Source of the DNA: SAR92 clade bacterium H231
Lineage (GTDB): Bacteria; Pseudomonadota; Gammaproteobacteria; Pseudomonadales; Porticoccaceae
Assembly: GCA_025153775.1 (NCBI GenBank)
Contig: JAOALC010000002.1
Coordinates: 62,001 to 126,000 of the forward strand
Direction: 5' to 3'
Length of the DNA: 64,000 nucleotides
Part shown: positions 1 through 9,282 of the stretch, one piece after another
How the letters are laid out: each line of letters begins with the position of its first letter
How positions within the stretch are numbered: the first letter of the stretch is position 1
Translations under genes and position numbers: made by a program
The notes under the pieces: generated by a model
What the model saw: only the letters and a program-made list of their open reading frames with translations
Told to the model about the DNA's origin: nothing
Databases searched by the model: none

Positions 1-163
1 GTGTATTAACAGACACTGTCGATTCAAACTTAGAAACGCCGCTACCAGGCTTACCAGTAACGATGATTTCGTCGAGCGTACCAGCCATAGCTGGCAGTGC
101 CAGACCCAGAGACAATGTTCCGGCAATGGACATAGCAATTTTAGATTTAACGAAATATTTCAT
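1..163 (-). CDS. TonB-dependent receptor, N-terminus only (cut by window edge)
   Basis: Only the first 54 codons lie in the window; the gene continues past position 1. They encode a Sec signal peptide (MKYFVKSK, a hydrophobic stretch, then a cut after LPAMA) followed at once by a TonB-box-like DEIIVTG segment. This is the usual start of an outer-membrane TonB-dependent receptor that imports large ligands using the proton motive force. The ATG has a strong GGGGGAAG ribosome site 3-5 nt upstream. The gene shares LacI-type operators with the neighbouring repressor and MFS permease, so a sugar or oligosaccharide ligand is likely, but that is inference. The plug and barrel are outside the window, so the family call rests on the leader and TonB box alone. 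Confidence 0.72.
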   Translation of the reverse strand, partial: MKYFVKSKIAMSIAGTLSLGLALPAMAGTLDEIIVTGKPGSGVSKFESTVSVNT

Positions 164-326
164 GAACTTCCCCCAACTTTTAATTAATAATTTGCACATA
201 TCTTGCAGCGCAACAGAATAGTTTAAAAAATCATAGCTAGCAGACTCAGCACCAAGTTAAAAAACTTCATTCCCACTCTTGCCTTTCAATCAATCCGTCT
301 CTGCCTACTAGTTATTCAACCGTCAC

Positions 327-387
327 CGATGGTCGATGGTCGATGGTCGATGGTCGATGGTCGATGGTCGATGGTCGATGGTCGATG
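327..387. repeat. 7-bp tandem repeat (CGATGGT), 8 full copies plus 5 nt
   Basis: Eight exact copies of CGATGGT run head to tail from 327, followed by a partial CGATG. On the strand transcribed toward the receptor gene the unit reads ACCATCG. It lies about 165 nt upstream of the receptor start codon, between the operators and the ribosome site. Perfect short repeats like this can change copy number by slippage; whether this one affects expression is unknown. It is neither coding nor CRISPR-like. Confidence 0.95.
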
Positions 388-448
388 ACTTCAAGTTGAC
401 TAGATGGCTCATGCTTAAATAGAGCCCTTAAAAATCAACCTAGTTGAC

Positions 449-477
449 ATAAAACATTAAAATGCAATCGTTTGCAA
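449..477 (-). promoter_or_regulatory. Candidate promoter of the receptor gene
   Basis: On the minus strand TTGCAA (477-472) is followed after 17 bp by TTTTAT (454-449). The -35 box lies inside the operator at 463-476, the same arrangement as in the lacI promoter. The -10 box is only a fair match (4 of 6). Confidence 0.4.
463..476. promoter_or_regulatory. LacI-family operator O1 (TGCAATCGTTTGCA)
   Basis: A 14-bp near-palindrome with central CG, typical of LacI/GalR operators. It matches the sites at 484, 1718 and 1830. Its centre is 21 bp (two helical turns) from that of O2. Confidence 0.75.
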
Positions 478-483
478 GCATAA

Positions 484-497
484 ATCAATCGATTGCA
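484..497. promoter_or_regulatory. LacI-family operator O2 (ATCAATCGATTGCA)
   Basis: The second 14-bp site upstream of the receptor gene has one perfect half-site (ATTGCA) and one weaker half (ATCAAT). It lies on the same helix face as O1, so repressor dimers could bind side by side. Confidence 0.65.
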
Positions 498-639
498 TTA
501 ACTATTCCACCTGCTTTTTACGAGAAGTGACCTTTGAAAATCCCATTAAGGTATTGAACAAACTGGGGTTTTACTCGCAGAAATACGGCTTATAAAGCGC
601 TAAGAAATCACAAAGAAATATTTTGAGAGGAGCGGAGTG

Positions 640-1665
640 CTACCAGGCGCCGCTGGAGCGACGCACAATCAACTCGGTCTTCAAAACCGAGTCAGTCACA
701 GTATCGCCATTGATCTGTGCCATCAGCTTTTGCACCAAAATACGTCCACCCTGGACAATATTCTGCCGCACTGTGGTCAAGGATGGACTGCTGTAACCCG
801 CCAGAGCAATATCATCATAGCCCACCACAGCCACATCTTCTGGCACACGCAGGCCACTCTCAGTGAGCGCAGCAATTGCGCTCAGGGCGATCAAGTCACT
901 ACAACACACAGCGCCATCGAAGGAGATCTTTTGCTGCAGCAGATCATTGATTGCCTCACTGGCATGAGACATTTCAAAGGGCACATCAATCTGTAGCCGC
1001 TTATCAAACTTTACGCCCTTCTCTTTGAGCGCCTTTAAATAGCCTTCAAAGCGTTGTTTGGGCTCAGGCATATTAATATCACCCATAAACACAATATGCT
1101 TGCGCCCCAGATTTAATAGGTGCTTGGTGGCCAGATAGCCTCCCACCACATTGTCTGCACCCACAGTGCAGTAGCGCCGATCCGGTAAATTAGAGCCCCA
1201 AACGACCATTGGCTTGTCGAGGTCAGAAAACTCATTGAGCTGCTTATGCTGATTACCCTGACCGATAAAAATAATACCATCAGACTGCCTGAATATCCGG
1301 CTATTATGGATATCTAAGACATTGGTCATGGGTGAGTTAGCGAGCAATAGATCGTAGTTTTGCACTGACAGTGCATCGGCAATAGCGCCTAACATTTCAA
1401 GGAAAAACATATCAGAGGTGTGCTGCTCTGACTTCACATCGAGCATCAGCACAACAGCTATAACATTGGTTTTCTGCAGGCGGAAATTTCGCGCATTTTC
1501 ATTGATCTGGTAATTGTGTTTTGCGGCTAGGTCTACGATGCGCGCCCTGGTTTTAGCGTTGATCAGAGGATTCCCGGCAAGCGCGCGCGATACAGTCGAG
1601 ACGGACACTCCGGCAACTTTTGCCAGCTCTTCCATCTTGGTTAATCGTGGGGAACTTTTTGCCAT
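640..1665 (-). CDS. LacI/GalR-family transcriptional repressor
   Basis: A 341-residue regulator of full LacI-family length. The N-terminal helix-turn-helix is at about residues 11-35 (MEELAKVAGVSVSTVSRAL), followed by a hinge near residues 55-65 and a periplasmic-binding-protein-like sugar-sensing domain (VAVVGYDDIALAGYSSPSLTTVRQ near residues 280-300). It should bind the four 14-bp palindromes at 463, 484, 1718 and 1830, and so control itself, the receptor at 1-163 and the permease at 1917. The effector sugar cannot be told from sequence. The start ATG is the first that keeps the whole DNA-binding domain. The promoter carries an operator over its -35 region, so autorepression is likely. Confidence 0.93.
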   Translation of the reverse strand: MAKSSPRLTKMEELAKVAGVSVSTVSRALAGNPLINAKTRARIVDLAAKHNYQINENARNFRLQKTNVIAVVLMLDVKSEQHTSDMFFLEMLGAIADALSVQNYDLLLANSPMTNVLDIHNSRIFRQSDGIIFIGQGNQHKQLNEFSDLDKPMVVWGSNLPDRRYCTVGADNVVGGYLATKHLLNLGRKHIVFMGDINMPEPKQRFEGYLKALKEKGVKFDKRLQIDVPFEMSHASEAINDLLQQKISFDGAVCCSDLIALSAIAALTESGLRVPEDVAVVGYDDIALAGYSSPSLTTVRQNIVQGGRILVQKLMAQINGDTVTDSVLKTELIVRRSSGAW

Positions 1666-1703
1666 GAAACTCTACCCTAAACTGGACCTGACCCTGTTTT
1701 GCC

Positions 1704-1732
1704 AGCATATTGGCTAATGCAAATGATTGCAA
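1704..1732 (-). promoter_or_regulatory. lacI-type gene promoter
   Basis: On the minus strand TTGCAA (1732-1727), a 17-bp spacer and TATGCT (1709-1704) form a good sigma-70 promoter about 40 bp upstream of the start codon. The operator at 1718-1731 covers the -35 box and the upstream spacer, an autorepression layout. Confidence 0.65.
1718..1731. promoter_or_regulatory. LacI-family operator O3 (TGCAAATGATTGCA)
   Basis: Perfect TGCAA/TTGCA arms around a variable centre, overlapping the repressor gene's own promoter. Confidence 0.72.
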
Positions 1733-1829
1733 TAAAGCTAGGGCCCTACAAGCAAAAGACATTGAATAACATTGATCAAAACTCTCAGGGTGTTGTGTGC
1801 TCTGCACCGACATTTAGCTAAATCATAAA

Positions 1830-1843
1830 TGCAATCGTTTGTA
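1830..1843. promoter_or_regulatory. LacI-family operator O4 (TGCAATCGTTTGTA)
   Basis: Differs from O1 at one base. It lies 74 bp before the MFS start codon. A possible -35 (TTGTAT, 1839-1844) again overlaps its downstream half, with a weak -10 (TAATGT, 1862-1867) 17 bp further on. Confidence 0.72.
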
Positions 1844-1916
1844 TTTTTAGCATTTATCCTTTAATGTCCTGCTAAATAGCTCTGACAAAACCAACAATAA
1901 TATTTAGGGGAACATC

Positions 1917-3143
1917 ATGACAGGCACTCAGGCAGGCGCGGACAGCAAAATAATTCGGTGGCTAACCTATATGATGTTCATGATGTTTGCCATGACCACT
2001 GATGCTGTTGGCGTGATTATTCCAGAGGTAATGAAAGACTTTGACCTCAGCATGACAGCTGCTGGAATGCTTCATTATGGCCCCATGCTAGCCATCGCAC
2101 TTTCCGGCATATTATTCGGCTTCTTAGCCGACAGACTGGGGCGCAAAAAGACCATCATTCTGGGGCTGGCATTGTTTTCCATTACCGCCTATCTGTTTCT
2201 CGCCGGGAGCAGCTTTGCCTATTACCTCGGATTAATGATGATATCCGGTGTCGCCATCGGTATTTTTAAAACTGCCGCGCTGGCATTGATTGGTGATATT
2301 TCCACATCGACTACTCAGCACACCTCAACCATGAACGGGGTTGAAGCATTCTTTGGTGTGGGCGCCATTATTGGACCACTACTGGTCACCTATATGCTGA
2401 CTCAGGGCGTGGATTGGAAATGGCTGTATATCTTTGCCGCCACCTTTTGCGTTGCACTGATTATTATGGCGCTGTTGGTTAAGTATCCAGAGAGCAAACA
2501 TATTCCGAAAAATCCAATAACGCTTAAACAGACCCTGAAAATGCTTAAAGACCCCTATGCACTGGGTTTTTCGCTGGGTGCCTTTCTCTATGTGGCCACT
2601 GAGAGCGCCATCTACGTGTGGATGCCCACCCTACTGTTAGATTACAGCGGCAGCGCCCTATTCCTGGCCACCTACGCCTTGACGATCTTTTTTGTTCTGC
2701 GTGCAGCAGGTCGTTTTCTAGGAATCTGGATGATGGCGCGCTTTGACTGGGCAGTGGTTATGTCGCTATTTAGCCTGGCGATTTTACTGTGCTTTGTCGG
2801 CACCATAATTGGAGGCACTGATATGGCAGTTTATTTGCTGCCACTCTCTGGGCTATTTATGTCAGTGATCTACCCAACGCTAAACTCAAAAGGTATTAGC
2901 TGCTTCCGCAAACAGAACCATGGCGGTGCGGCTGGCGTGATTCTTTTCTTTACCGCTCTGGGAGCAGCCTTGGGGCCTCTCATTATGGGTCTGGTAAGCG
3001 ACAGCTATGGCGGGAATGCCGAGTACGGCTTTATGGTCGCCGCTATTTTTGCTGGGCTGCTCTTTGTGGGGTTATTGATAAATCAGATTAAATCGCTAAC
3101 CGATGAGCGTCTGCAGGCACTTGAAGAAACTGAGTACAGTTAG
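1917..3143 (+). CDS. MFS transporter, probable sugar permease
   Basis: A 408-residue major facilitator superfamily permease with about 12 hydrophobic helices in two halves. The signature loop between helices 2 and 3 is present (GFLADRLGRKK, about residues 63-73). The start ATG follows an AGGGGA ribosome site at 7 nt. It is divergent from the LacI-family gene and carries an operator of the same type upstream. The likely job is inner-membrane uptake of the substrate brought through the outer membrane by the receptor at the window start. The substrate is not deducible. It ends about 100 bp from the convergent mrp gene. Confidence 0.87.
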   Translation: MTGTQAGADSKIIRWLTYMMFMMFAMTTDAVGVIIPEVMKDFDLSMTAAGMLHYGPMLAIALSGILFGFLADRLGRKKTIILGLALFSITAYLFLAGSSFAYYLGLMMISGVAIGIFKTAALALIGDISTSTTQHTSTMNGVEAFFGVGAIIGPLLVTYMLTQGVDWKWLYIFAATFCVALIIMALLVKYPESKHIPKNPITLKQTLKMLKDPYALGFSLGAFLYVATESAIYVWMPTLLLDYSGSALFLATYALTIFFVLRAAGRFLGIWMMARFDWAVVMSLFSLAILLCFVGTIIGGTDMAVYLLPLSGLFMSVIYPTLNSKGISCFRKQNHGGAAGVILFFTALGAALGPLIMGLVSDSYGGNAEYGFMVAAIFAGLLFVGLLINQIKSLTDERLQALEETEYS

Positions 3144-3182
3144 GGAATGTTAAGGACACAGCGCCAGCGCCCCCCACCAGCC

Positions 3183-3201
3183 TGTCATATCAGGTATGAC
3201 A
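3183..3201. repeat. Inverted repeat TGTCATA-TCAGG-TATGACA
   Basis: Perfect 7-bp arms with a 5-nt centre, between the convergent MFS and mrp genes. There is no T-run on either side, so it is not a standard intrinsic terminator. It could be a weak transcript-end hairpin or a regulator site. Confidence 0.5.
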
Positions 3202-3244
3202 AAGTAATCTGAGCCGCGACATATTTGACTATTGGGACTGGCCC

Positions 3245-4048
3245 TTAGTCAAAAATAATCTCCGGTCCAGTGCTGTCATCACCAACCTCCAACTCAGCAA
3301 TCACCGACTGAGCAATCTGAGCATAATGCTGCGCTATGGCGCTATCAGTCTCAGCGATCACCGATGGCAACCCGCGATCACCATTCTCACGAATCGATCT
3401 ATCCAGCGGCAAACTACCTAACAGCTTGGTTTCATACTGTTGGGCAACATTGGCGCCGCCGCCATCACCAAAAATCGCCTCAGAATGACCGCACTCAGAG
3501 CAAATATGCACCGCCATATTCTCAACAATACCCAGCACAGGAATCTTCACCTTCAAAAACATCTCTATGCCTTTCTTGGCATCCAGCAAAGCAATATCCT
3601 GGGGTGTGGTAACAATTACCGCGCCTGACACCTGAGCTTTTTGGGCCAGGGTTAGCTGTATATCGCCGGTGCCCGGCGGCATATCCACCACCAAAATATC
3701 CAGTTCGCCCCACATGGTCTGTCCCAGCAGCTGTTGCAACGCACCAGCGGCCATAGGCCCGCGCCAAGCCATTGGCGTCTGATCTGTAACCAGATAAGCC
3801 ATGGACATGGTCTTAAGCCCATGGGCTTCAATCGGAGCAAAGTGCTTTTCGTCGGCGGCACTGGGCCTGGTACCCTCGGGCACCCCCAGCATCATAGCGA
3901 TACTTGGGCCATAGATATCTGCATCCAGCAGGCCCACCTTTTTACCTGCTGCCTGCAGGGCCAGCGCTAAATTTACTGCGGTGGTAGATTTGCCCACGCC
4001 GCCTTTGCCAGAGGCAACCGCTACTATATATTTCACCTGATCTAACAC
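3245..4048 (-). CDS. mrp: Mrp/ApbC-family iron-sulfur carrier ATPase
   Basis: A 267-residue P-loop ATPase of the Mrp/ApbC (NBP35) group, which carries and delivers [4Fe-4S] clusters. Seen: deviant Walker A GKGGVGKS (14-21), a VDMPPGTGD block (about 121-129) and the CxxC cluster ligands C183 and C186 (CSEC). It is shorter than E. coli ApbC because the N-terminal DUF59 (MIP18-like) domain is missing, as in many Pseudomonas-type homologues. The start is a GTG chosen for its GGAG ribosome site 7 nt upstream. It is divergent from metG, a neighbourhood conserved in pseudomonads. Confidence 0.92.
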   Translation of the reverse strand: MLDQVKYIVAVASGKGGVGKSTTAVNLALALQAAGKKVGLLDADIYGPSIAMMLGVPEGTRPSAADEKHFAPIEAHGLKTMSMAYLVTDQTPMAWRGPMAAGALQQLLGQTMWGELDILVVDMPPGTGDIQLTLAQKAQVSGAVIVTTPQDIALLDAKKGIEMFLKVKIPVLGIVENMAVHICSECGHSEAIFGDGGGANVAQQYETKLLGSLPLDRSIRENGDRGLPSVIAETDSAIAQHYAQIAQSVIAELEVGDDSTGPEIIFD

Positions 4049-4185
4049 TAAATCACTCCAAATTTTATAATTTTATCTGCTGCTGCCAATCACCAGCTTC
4101 CAGAGCCGTAATTGGCAGTGAAAAGTTGACGTAAAATCGCTATAGTTGCGCCTTGCCAACAACGCCTCAAAAAAGAATCTGAACC

Positions 4186-6207
4186 ATGTCATCAAAGCGC
4201 CAAATACTGGTCACCAACGCCCTGCCCTATGCCAACGCTGCACTGCATCTTGGCCATATTCTGGAGTACACCCAAACCGATGTCTGGGTGCGCTTTCAGC
4301 GAATGCGCGGGCACGAATGTTACTATGTTTCTGCCGATGATGCCCATGGAACTGCCATCATGCTTAAAGCGGATGAAAAAGGCATTAGCGCCGAACAACA
4401 TATTGCCGATATGCGCGCGATTCACGAAGCAGACTTCCGGGACTTTTTGATTGGTGTGGACAACTACCACAGCACCCATTCTGAAGAGAACCGCGAGCTG
4501 TCCGAACTGATTTACAATCGCCTCAATGACAATGGTCATATTGCCAAGCGGGAGATCACTCAAGCCTTTGACCCGGAAAAGAATCTATTTTTGGCCGATC
4601 GCTATATCAAAGGCACCTGCCCCAAATGTAAAACCGACGATCAGTACGGCGACAACTGCGAGGCCTGTGGCGCCACCTATGCGCCCACTGATCTGATCAA
4701 CCCAGTATCAGCAATCTCTGGGGCCACCCCCATCGAGAAAGAGTCGACCCATTATTTCTTTAAGCTGCCAGAATTTACTGAGTTCTTGCAGGAATGGACC
4801 CGCAGTGGTGCCGTGCAAACCGAAGTGGCCAACAAACTTGGCGAATGGCTGGACAGCGGCCTGCAGGAATGGGATATCAGCCGCGACGCCCCCTACTTTG
4901 GTTTTGAAATACCCAATGCACCGGGCAAGTACTTCTATGTGTGGCTGGACGCCCCTATCGGCTATATGGCCGCCTTTAAAAATCTCTGCGATCGCGATGA
5001 CATCGACTTCGATCAGTACTGGGCCCCAGACAGCACCACTGAGCTCTACCACTTTATCGGCAAGGATATTGTTAACTTCCATGCCCTGTTCTGGCCCGCC
5101 ATGCTTAAAAGCGCCAACTACCGCACCCCGACCAAAGTGTGCGTCCATGGTTTTGTCACGGTCAATGGCAAAAAGATGAGCAAGTCTAGAGGCACCTTTA
5201 TCAATGCCCGCTGCTATCTCGATCACCTGAATCCGGAATATCTGCGCTACTACTACGCCTCAAAACTCAGTGGCTCAGTGGAAGATATAGATCTGAATCT
5301 GGAAGACTTTGTGCAGAAGGTCAATAGCGACCTAGTGGGCAAGGTGGTGAATATCGCCAGCCGCTGTGCCAAGTTTGTAGCCAATGGCAATAATGGCGTA
5401 CTGTCGGGCAATATCGAAAACCCTGAGCTTTGGGAACAGGTGAGAGGCGCGGCCGACAGCATTGCACAGCACTATGAAAACCGCGACTACGGCAAAGCCA
5501 TTCGCGAGATTATGGCCCAGGCCGATGCGTCCAATGAATATATAGCCGCCAAAGAGCCATGGAAACTCAACAAGGTAGAAGGCAAACAGCAAGAGGTGCA
5601 AGATATCTGCTCGCTGGGCATCAATCTTTTTCGCCTGTTGCTGGGCTACCTAAAACCCGTATTGCCCGCGATGGCCGCTGAGGGCGAAGCCTTTTTAAAC
5701 AGCGAGCTCAGCTGGGACAGCCTGCAGCAGCCTTTGAGCGAACACAGTATCAACCCCTTTAAACCACTGATGCAGCGCATCGAAAAAGACCGGGTGGACG
5801 CCATGGTAGAAGCCAGTAAAGATGAGGCAGCACAAGCCGCAGCTCCCCAACTGGAGGGGCCATTGGCCGATGACCCCATAGCTGATGAGATTAACTTTGA
5901 TGACTTTATAAAAGTGGATCTACGAGTAGCACAGATCCTGAAAGCTAGTCATGTAGAGGGGGCAGAAAAACTGCTGCAACTGACATTGGATATTGGCGGC
6001 GAAACCCGCAATGTATTCTCTGGTATTAAATCATCATATAAACCAGAAGATCTCGAGGGCCGCCTGACCGTTATGGTGGCCAACCTGGCACCGCGCAAAA
6101 TGCGCTTTGGCATGTCAGAGGGCATGGTGCTGGCCGCTGGCGATAAACAGGGCATTTATTTACTGGAGCCAGATTCCGGTGCCCAGCCAGGTCAGCGAGT
6201 GACCTAA
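4186..6207 (+). CDS. metG: Methionyl-tRNA synthetase
   Basis: A 673-residue class I aminoacyl-tRNA synthetase that charges tRNA-Met in the cytoplasm. Seen: the HIGH-type motif HLGH (21-24), a zinc knuckle with C145, C148, C158 and C161, KMSKS (330-334), the anticodon-binding helical domain, and a C-terminal Trbp111-like tRNA-binding and dimerisation domain from about residue 570 ([11 protein letters not shown]). Length and domain order match the long dimeric form of E. coli. It is divergent from mrp and followed after 121 bp by rsxA, as in Pseudomonas. Confidence 0.98.
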   Translation: MSSKRQILVTNALPYANAALHLGHILEYTQTDVWVRFQRMRGHECYYVSADDAHGTAIMLKADEKGISAEQHIADMRAIHEADFRDFLIGVDNYHSTHSEENRELSELIYNRLNDNGHIAKREITQAFDPEKNLFLADRYIKGTCPKCKTDDQYGDNCEACGATYAPTDLINPVSAISGATPIEKESTHYFFKLPEFTEFLQEWTRSGAVQTEVANKLGEWLDSGLQEWDISRDAPYFGFEIPNAPGKYFYVWLDAPIGYMAAFKNLCDRDDIDFDQYWAPDSTTELYHFIGKDIVNFHALFWPAMLKSANYRTPTKVCVHGFVTVNGKKMSKSRGTFINARCYLDHLNPEYLRYYYASKLSGSVEDIDLNLEDFVQKVNSDLVGKVVNIASRCAKFVANGNNGVLSGNIENPELWEQVRGAADSIAQHYENRDYGKAIREIMAQADASNEYIAAKEPWKLNKVEGKQQEVQDICSLGINLFRLLLGYLKPVLPAMAAEGEAFLNSELSWDSLQQPLSEHSINPFKPLMQRIEKDRVDAMVEASKDEAAQAAAPQLEGPLADDPIADEINFDDFIKVDLRVAQILKASHVEGAEKLLQLTLDIGGETRNVFSGIKSSYKPEDLEGRLTVMVANLAPRKMRFGMSEGMVLAAGDKQGIYLLEPDSGAQPGQRVT

Positions 6208-6219
6208 AACCCGCCGCCA

Positions 6220-6252
6220 TTAGTACTTATTAGATAGACCTAAAAGTACTAA
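6220..6252. repeat. Long hairpin between metG and rsxA
   Basis: TTAGTACTT (6220-6228) pairs with AAGTACTAA (6244-6252). Inside it TTAG pairs with CTAA across a 6-nt loop, with one bulged A, giving 13 bp in all. No T-run follows. It may end or stabilise the metG transcript, or be a regulator site ahead of rsx. Confidence 0.55.
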
Positions 6253-6328
6253 AGGCCAGCCCCATTACTATTGAATACCCTGAGTTGATTCTAGGATAAT
6301 GGGTCCCTAAATAAACGAAGTGCGAGCT

Positions 6329-6904
6329 ATGCAGGAATTTGCGGTAATTCTGGTCAGTTCCATTCTGATCAATAACTTTGTACTGGTACAGTTCCTCGGA
6401 CTGTGCCCATTTATGGGCGTGTCCACAAAACTGGAATCCGCCATCGGCATGTCGGCGGCTACCACCTTTGTACTGACCTTAACCGCCATGGCCAGCTATG
6501 TAGTCGATGTGCTGGTACTAATGCCACTGGGTCTGATCTATCTGCGCACCATAGCCTTTATTCTAGTGATTGCCGCTGTGGTGCAGTTCACCAAAATGTT
6601 TATCGAAAAATCCAGCCCGCTGCTCTACCGGGTGCTGGGCGTATTTTTACCCCTGATCACTACCAACTGTGCGGTACTGGGCGTGGCACTGCAAAACGCC
6701 TCTAAAGACCTTAACTTTATGCAGTCATCGCTGTACGGCTTTGGTGCAGGTGCTGGATTTTCGCTGGTGCTGATTTTCTTCTCAGCTATGCGCGAGCGCC
6801 TGGCAGCCGCCGATATTCCAGCACCCTTTGAGGGCGCGGCCATCGCCATGATTACCGCCGGTCTCATGTCGCTAGCCTTTATGGGCTTTAGTGGACTGGT
6901 GTAA
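6329..6904 (+). CDS. rsxA: Electron transport complex subunit RsxA/RnfA
   Basis: A 191-residue integral membrane subunit of the Rnf/Rsx complex, which couples electron transfer between NADH and ferredoxin-type carriers to ion movement; in E. coli it keeps SoxR reduced. Six hydrophobic helices and the family signatures [16 protein letters not shown] (near the start) and [11 protein letters not shown] (about 104-114) are visible; RsxA and RsxE share these inverted-topology Cys motifs. An in-frame GTG at 6320 is possible, but the ATG at 6329 fits family length. First gene of a tight rsxABCDGE operon. Confidence 0.96.
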   Translation: MQEFAVILVSSILINNFVLVQFLGLCPFMGVSTKLESAIGMSAATTFVLTLTAMASYVVDVLVLMPLGLIYLRTIAFILVIAAVVQFTKMFIEKSSPLLYRVLGVFLPLITTNCAVLGVALQNASKDLNFMQSSLYGFGAGAGFSLVLIFFSAMRERLAAADIPAPFEGAAIAMITAGLMSLAFMGFSGLV

Positions 6905-7504
6905 ATGATCGAAACCATTGCGCAGTACCCCATACTCGCCGCGCTGATCGCGCTGGTCGGACTAGGCATACTATTTGGTGCCCTGCTGGGCTTTGCCGCA
7001 GAGAAATTTAAGGTCGAGGGTGACCCTATTGTTGAGCAGATCGATGAACTGCTGCCCCAGACCCAATGTGGTCAGTGCGGATTTCCCGGCTGTCGCCCCT
7101 ATGCTGAATCCATTGCCAATGGCGATGCTATTAACAAGTGCCCTCCCGGCGGCCAGGCCACTATCAATGCCATTGCTAATCTTCTGGACGTTCCTGCGCC
7201 AGAGCTGGATGCTGAGCACGGCGAAGAAGCAGAGGTCAGAACCGTCGCCTACATCCGTGAAGATGAATGCATTGGCTGCACCAAATGCATTCAGGCCTGC
7301 CCTGTAGATGCCATACTGGGTGCCGCAAAATTAATGCACACAGTAATTGCCGACGAATGTACCGGCTGCGATCTCTGCGTAGAACCCTGCCCGGTAGACT
7401 GTATTGATATGCTGCCCGTAGAAGAGACTATCAAAGAATGGCACTGGCCCGCGCCTCCAACCACAGCAGATATAATTGCCAGTGACCTGAGGCCGCAGCT
7501 ATGA
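6905..7504 (+). CDS. rsxB: Electron transport complex iron-sulfur subunit RsxB/RnfB
   Basis: A 199-residue ferredoxin-like subunit. An N-terminal membrane anchor (about 5-28) is followed by a four-cysteine cluster domain (CGQCGFPGC near residue 57, with a further Cys after it) and two [4Fe-4S] ferredoxin motifs ([12 protein letters not shown] and [12 protein letters not shown], about 119-160). It accepts or donates electrons on the cytoplasmic face and passes them to RsxC. It begins directly after the rsxA stop and overlaps the rsxC start by 4 bp (ATGA), so translation is probably coupled. Confidence 0.97.
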   Translation: MIETIAQYPILAALIALVGLGILFGALLGFAAEKFKVEGDPIVEQIDELLPQTQCGQCGFPGCRPYAESIANGDAINKCPPGGQATINAIANLLDVPAPELDAEHGEEAEVRTVAYIREDECIGCTKCIQACPVDAILGAAKLMHTVIADECTGCDLCVEPCPVDCIDMLPVEETIKEWHWPAPPTTADIIASDLRPQL

Positions 7505-9282
7505 AAACATGGGTTACTCCCGGTGGTGTTCACCCCCCAGAAAACAAGCATCAGTCGCTGACCCTACCCATTGGGACATTGCCGATCCCAGAGAAATTGC
7601 TGATACCCCTCAGCCAGCATATAGGTACCGCGGCAAAACCCTGTGTCGAACTGGGTAGTGCTGTGCTCAAAGGACAAAAAATTGCCGAGGCCGCAGGCCC
7701 AGTGTCTGTGCCTATGCACGCGCCCACCTCAGGCACTATCAGCGCCATAGAACACCGCCCCATTGCCCATTCGTCCGGTATGCTGGCGCCCTGCATTGAA
7801 ATCACCAGCGATGGCAAAGACCAGTGGCAAGCCCATCAGGGTGTTGCGGACTATAAAAATGCCTCGGCCAGCACCCTGTTGCAGGCCATTGCCGAGGCTG
7901 GCATTGCCGGTATGGGCGGCGCAGGCTTTCCCTCCGCGGTAAAACTAAACCCCGGCCACGAGCGCCCCATCCACACACTGATCGTGAATGCCACCGAATG
8001 CGAGCCCTATATCACTGCAGATGACTCCGCCATTCGTGAGCGCGCAGCGGAAATTATTGAAGGCATAGGTATTCTCAGCCAGATTCTGGGTCATCCAGAC
8101 AATATTATGATCGGTATTGAGGACAATAAACCTGAGGCTATAGAGGCGCTGGAGCCCCATGTTCAAGGCAGCGGCATCTCAGTAAGGTCCTTTCCCACCA
8201 AGTACCCCTCGGGCGGCGAGAAACAGCTAATTTATATACTCACCGGCCAGGAGATACCCAGTGGCGGGCTGCCCGCCGATATAGGTATGGTGTGCATCAA
8301 TATAGGTACCACCTATGCTATTAAGCGGGCTATTGTTGATGGCGAGCCCTTGATCTCGCGAGTCACCACCATGACAGGTGATGCCTGTGGCATTAACCGC
8401 AACTATGAAACTCTTATCGGCACAGCAGTCAGTCATATGCTTGAGCACAGCCAGTTCAATGAAGAGCGCTGCAGCCGACTGGTAATGGGTGGCCCCATGA
8501 TGGGCTTTAGCCTGACCAGCGCAGAGGTGCCCATAGTTAAAACAACCAACTGCATACTGGCTCCCAGCTATCAAGAAATTCCTGATGATGAGCCAGCACA
8601 GCCCTGCATACGCTGTGGACTCTGTGCGGAAGCCTGCCCAGTATCTCTGCTGCCCCAGCAGCTATTTTGGTATTCTCAGGCCGAGGATTACGAGCGCCTG
8701 GAGGCCCATAATCTATTCGACTGCATTGAATGTGGCGCCTGTTCCTATGTCTGTCCCAGTAATATTCCGCTGGTGCAGTACTATCGTCACAGCAAAGGTG
8801 AAATACAAAAGGCACGGGCAGAAAAAGTGAAGTCTGACCATGCCCGCCAGCGCTTTGAATTCCATCAGCAGCGTATGGAACAGGCAGAGCGAGACAAGGA
8901 GGCCAAGCGCGCAGCACGCCGCGAAGCGGCAGAGCAAGCTAAAGCAACTGCCGGGGCCGCAAATAACGGCGCAGCCAAGGCAACCGCTGAGGGTCAGTCA
9001 GGGGATTCCGCCGCGGATATTATTGCTGCAGCACAGGCTCGCGCTGCAGCTAGAAAGGTCAGCCCGGAGCAGCAACTGGCCAAGTTTGAACGCTCCATTG
9101 CTGGCGCAGAAATGCGCTTGCAAATGGCCGAGGAAAAATTGACAGAAGCCGATGCCCAGCAAACCGACGAGCAGAAAAATATTCTGGTTGCTGCCGTTGA
9201 GGCTGCTCGACAGAAGTTAGAGCAGGCCAAGGGTCGTCTCGCCGAACATATAAAAGAGCACAAAGGGGAGCAGGTGGACTAA
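7501..9282 (+). CDS. rsxC: Electron transport complex subunit RsxC/RnfC
   Basis: A 593-residue peripheral subunit that binds NADH and FMN. Visible are the glycine-rich nucleotide region ([13 protein letters not shown], about 139-151), an SLBB-type segment, two [4Fe-4S] motifs ([12 protein letters not shown] near 369 and [12 protein letters not shown] near 408) and a C-terminal Ala/Lys/Glu-rich coiled coil (about 440-593). This tail varies greatly in length between species and is short here compared with E. coli. The start overlaps rsxB by ATGA and the stop overlaps rsxD by TAATG. Confidence 0.96.
   Translation: MKTWVTPGGVHPPENKHQSLTLPIGTLPIPEKLLIPLSQHIGTAAKPCVELGSAVLKGQKIAEAAGPVSVPMHAPTSGTISAIEHRPIAHSSGMLAPCIEITSDGKDQWQAHQGVADYKNASASTLLQAIAEAGIAGMGGAGFPSAVKLNPGHERPIHTLIVNATECEPYITADDSAIRERAAEIIEGIGILSQILGHPDNIMIGIEDNKPEAIEALEPHVQGSGISVRSFPTKYPSGGEKQLIYILTGQEIPSGGLPADIGMVCINIGTTYAIKRAIVDGEPLISRVTTMTGDACGINRNYETLIGTAVSHMLEHSQFNEERCSRLVMGGPMMGFSLTSAEVPIVKTTNCILAPSYQEIPDDEPAQPCIRCGLCAEACPVSLLPQQLFWYSQAEDYERLEAHNLFDCIECGACSYVCPSNIPLVQYYRHSKGEIQKARAEKVKSDHARQRFEFHQQRMEQAERDKEAKRAARREAAEQAKATAGAANNGAAKATAEGQSGDSAADIIAAAQARAAARKVSPEQQLAKFERSIAGAEMRLQMAEEKLTEADAQQTDEQKNILVAAVEAARQKLEQAKGRLAEHIKEHKGEQVD

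Larger units (their letters stand above)
164..639. other. 476-bp regulatory interval between lacI and the receptor gene
   Basis: No gene is visible here. The interval holds two LacI-type operators (463-476 and 484-497), a candidate receptor promoter overlapping the first, an expected untranslated leader of about 280 nt, and inside that leader an 8.7-copy heptamer repeat (327-387). The lacI gene ends at 640 with no recognisable intrinsic terminator. Confidence 0.6.

Noticed and set aside
327-387. Possible CRISPR-like repeat
   Set aside because: The unit is 7 bp, head to tail, with no spacers and no cas genes nearby.
637-996. 119-codon open frame on the plus strand at the lacI 3' end
   Set aside because: It is wholly antisense to the well-supported LacI-family gene and shows no family features.
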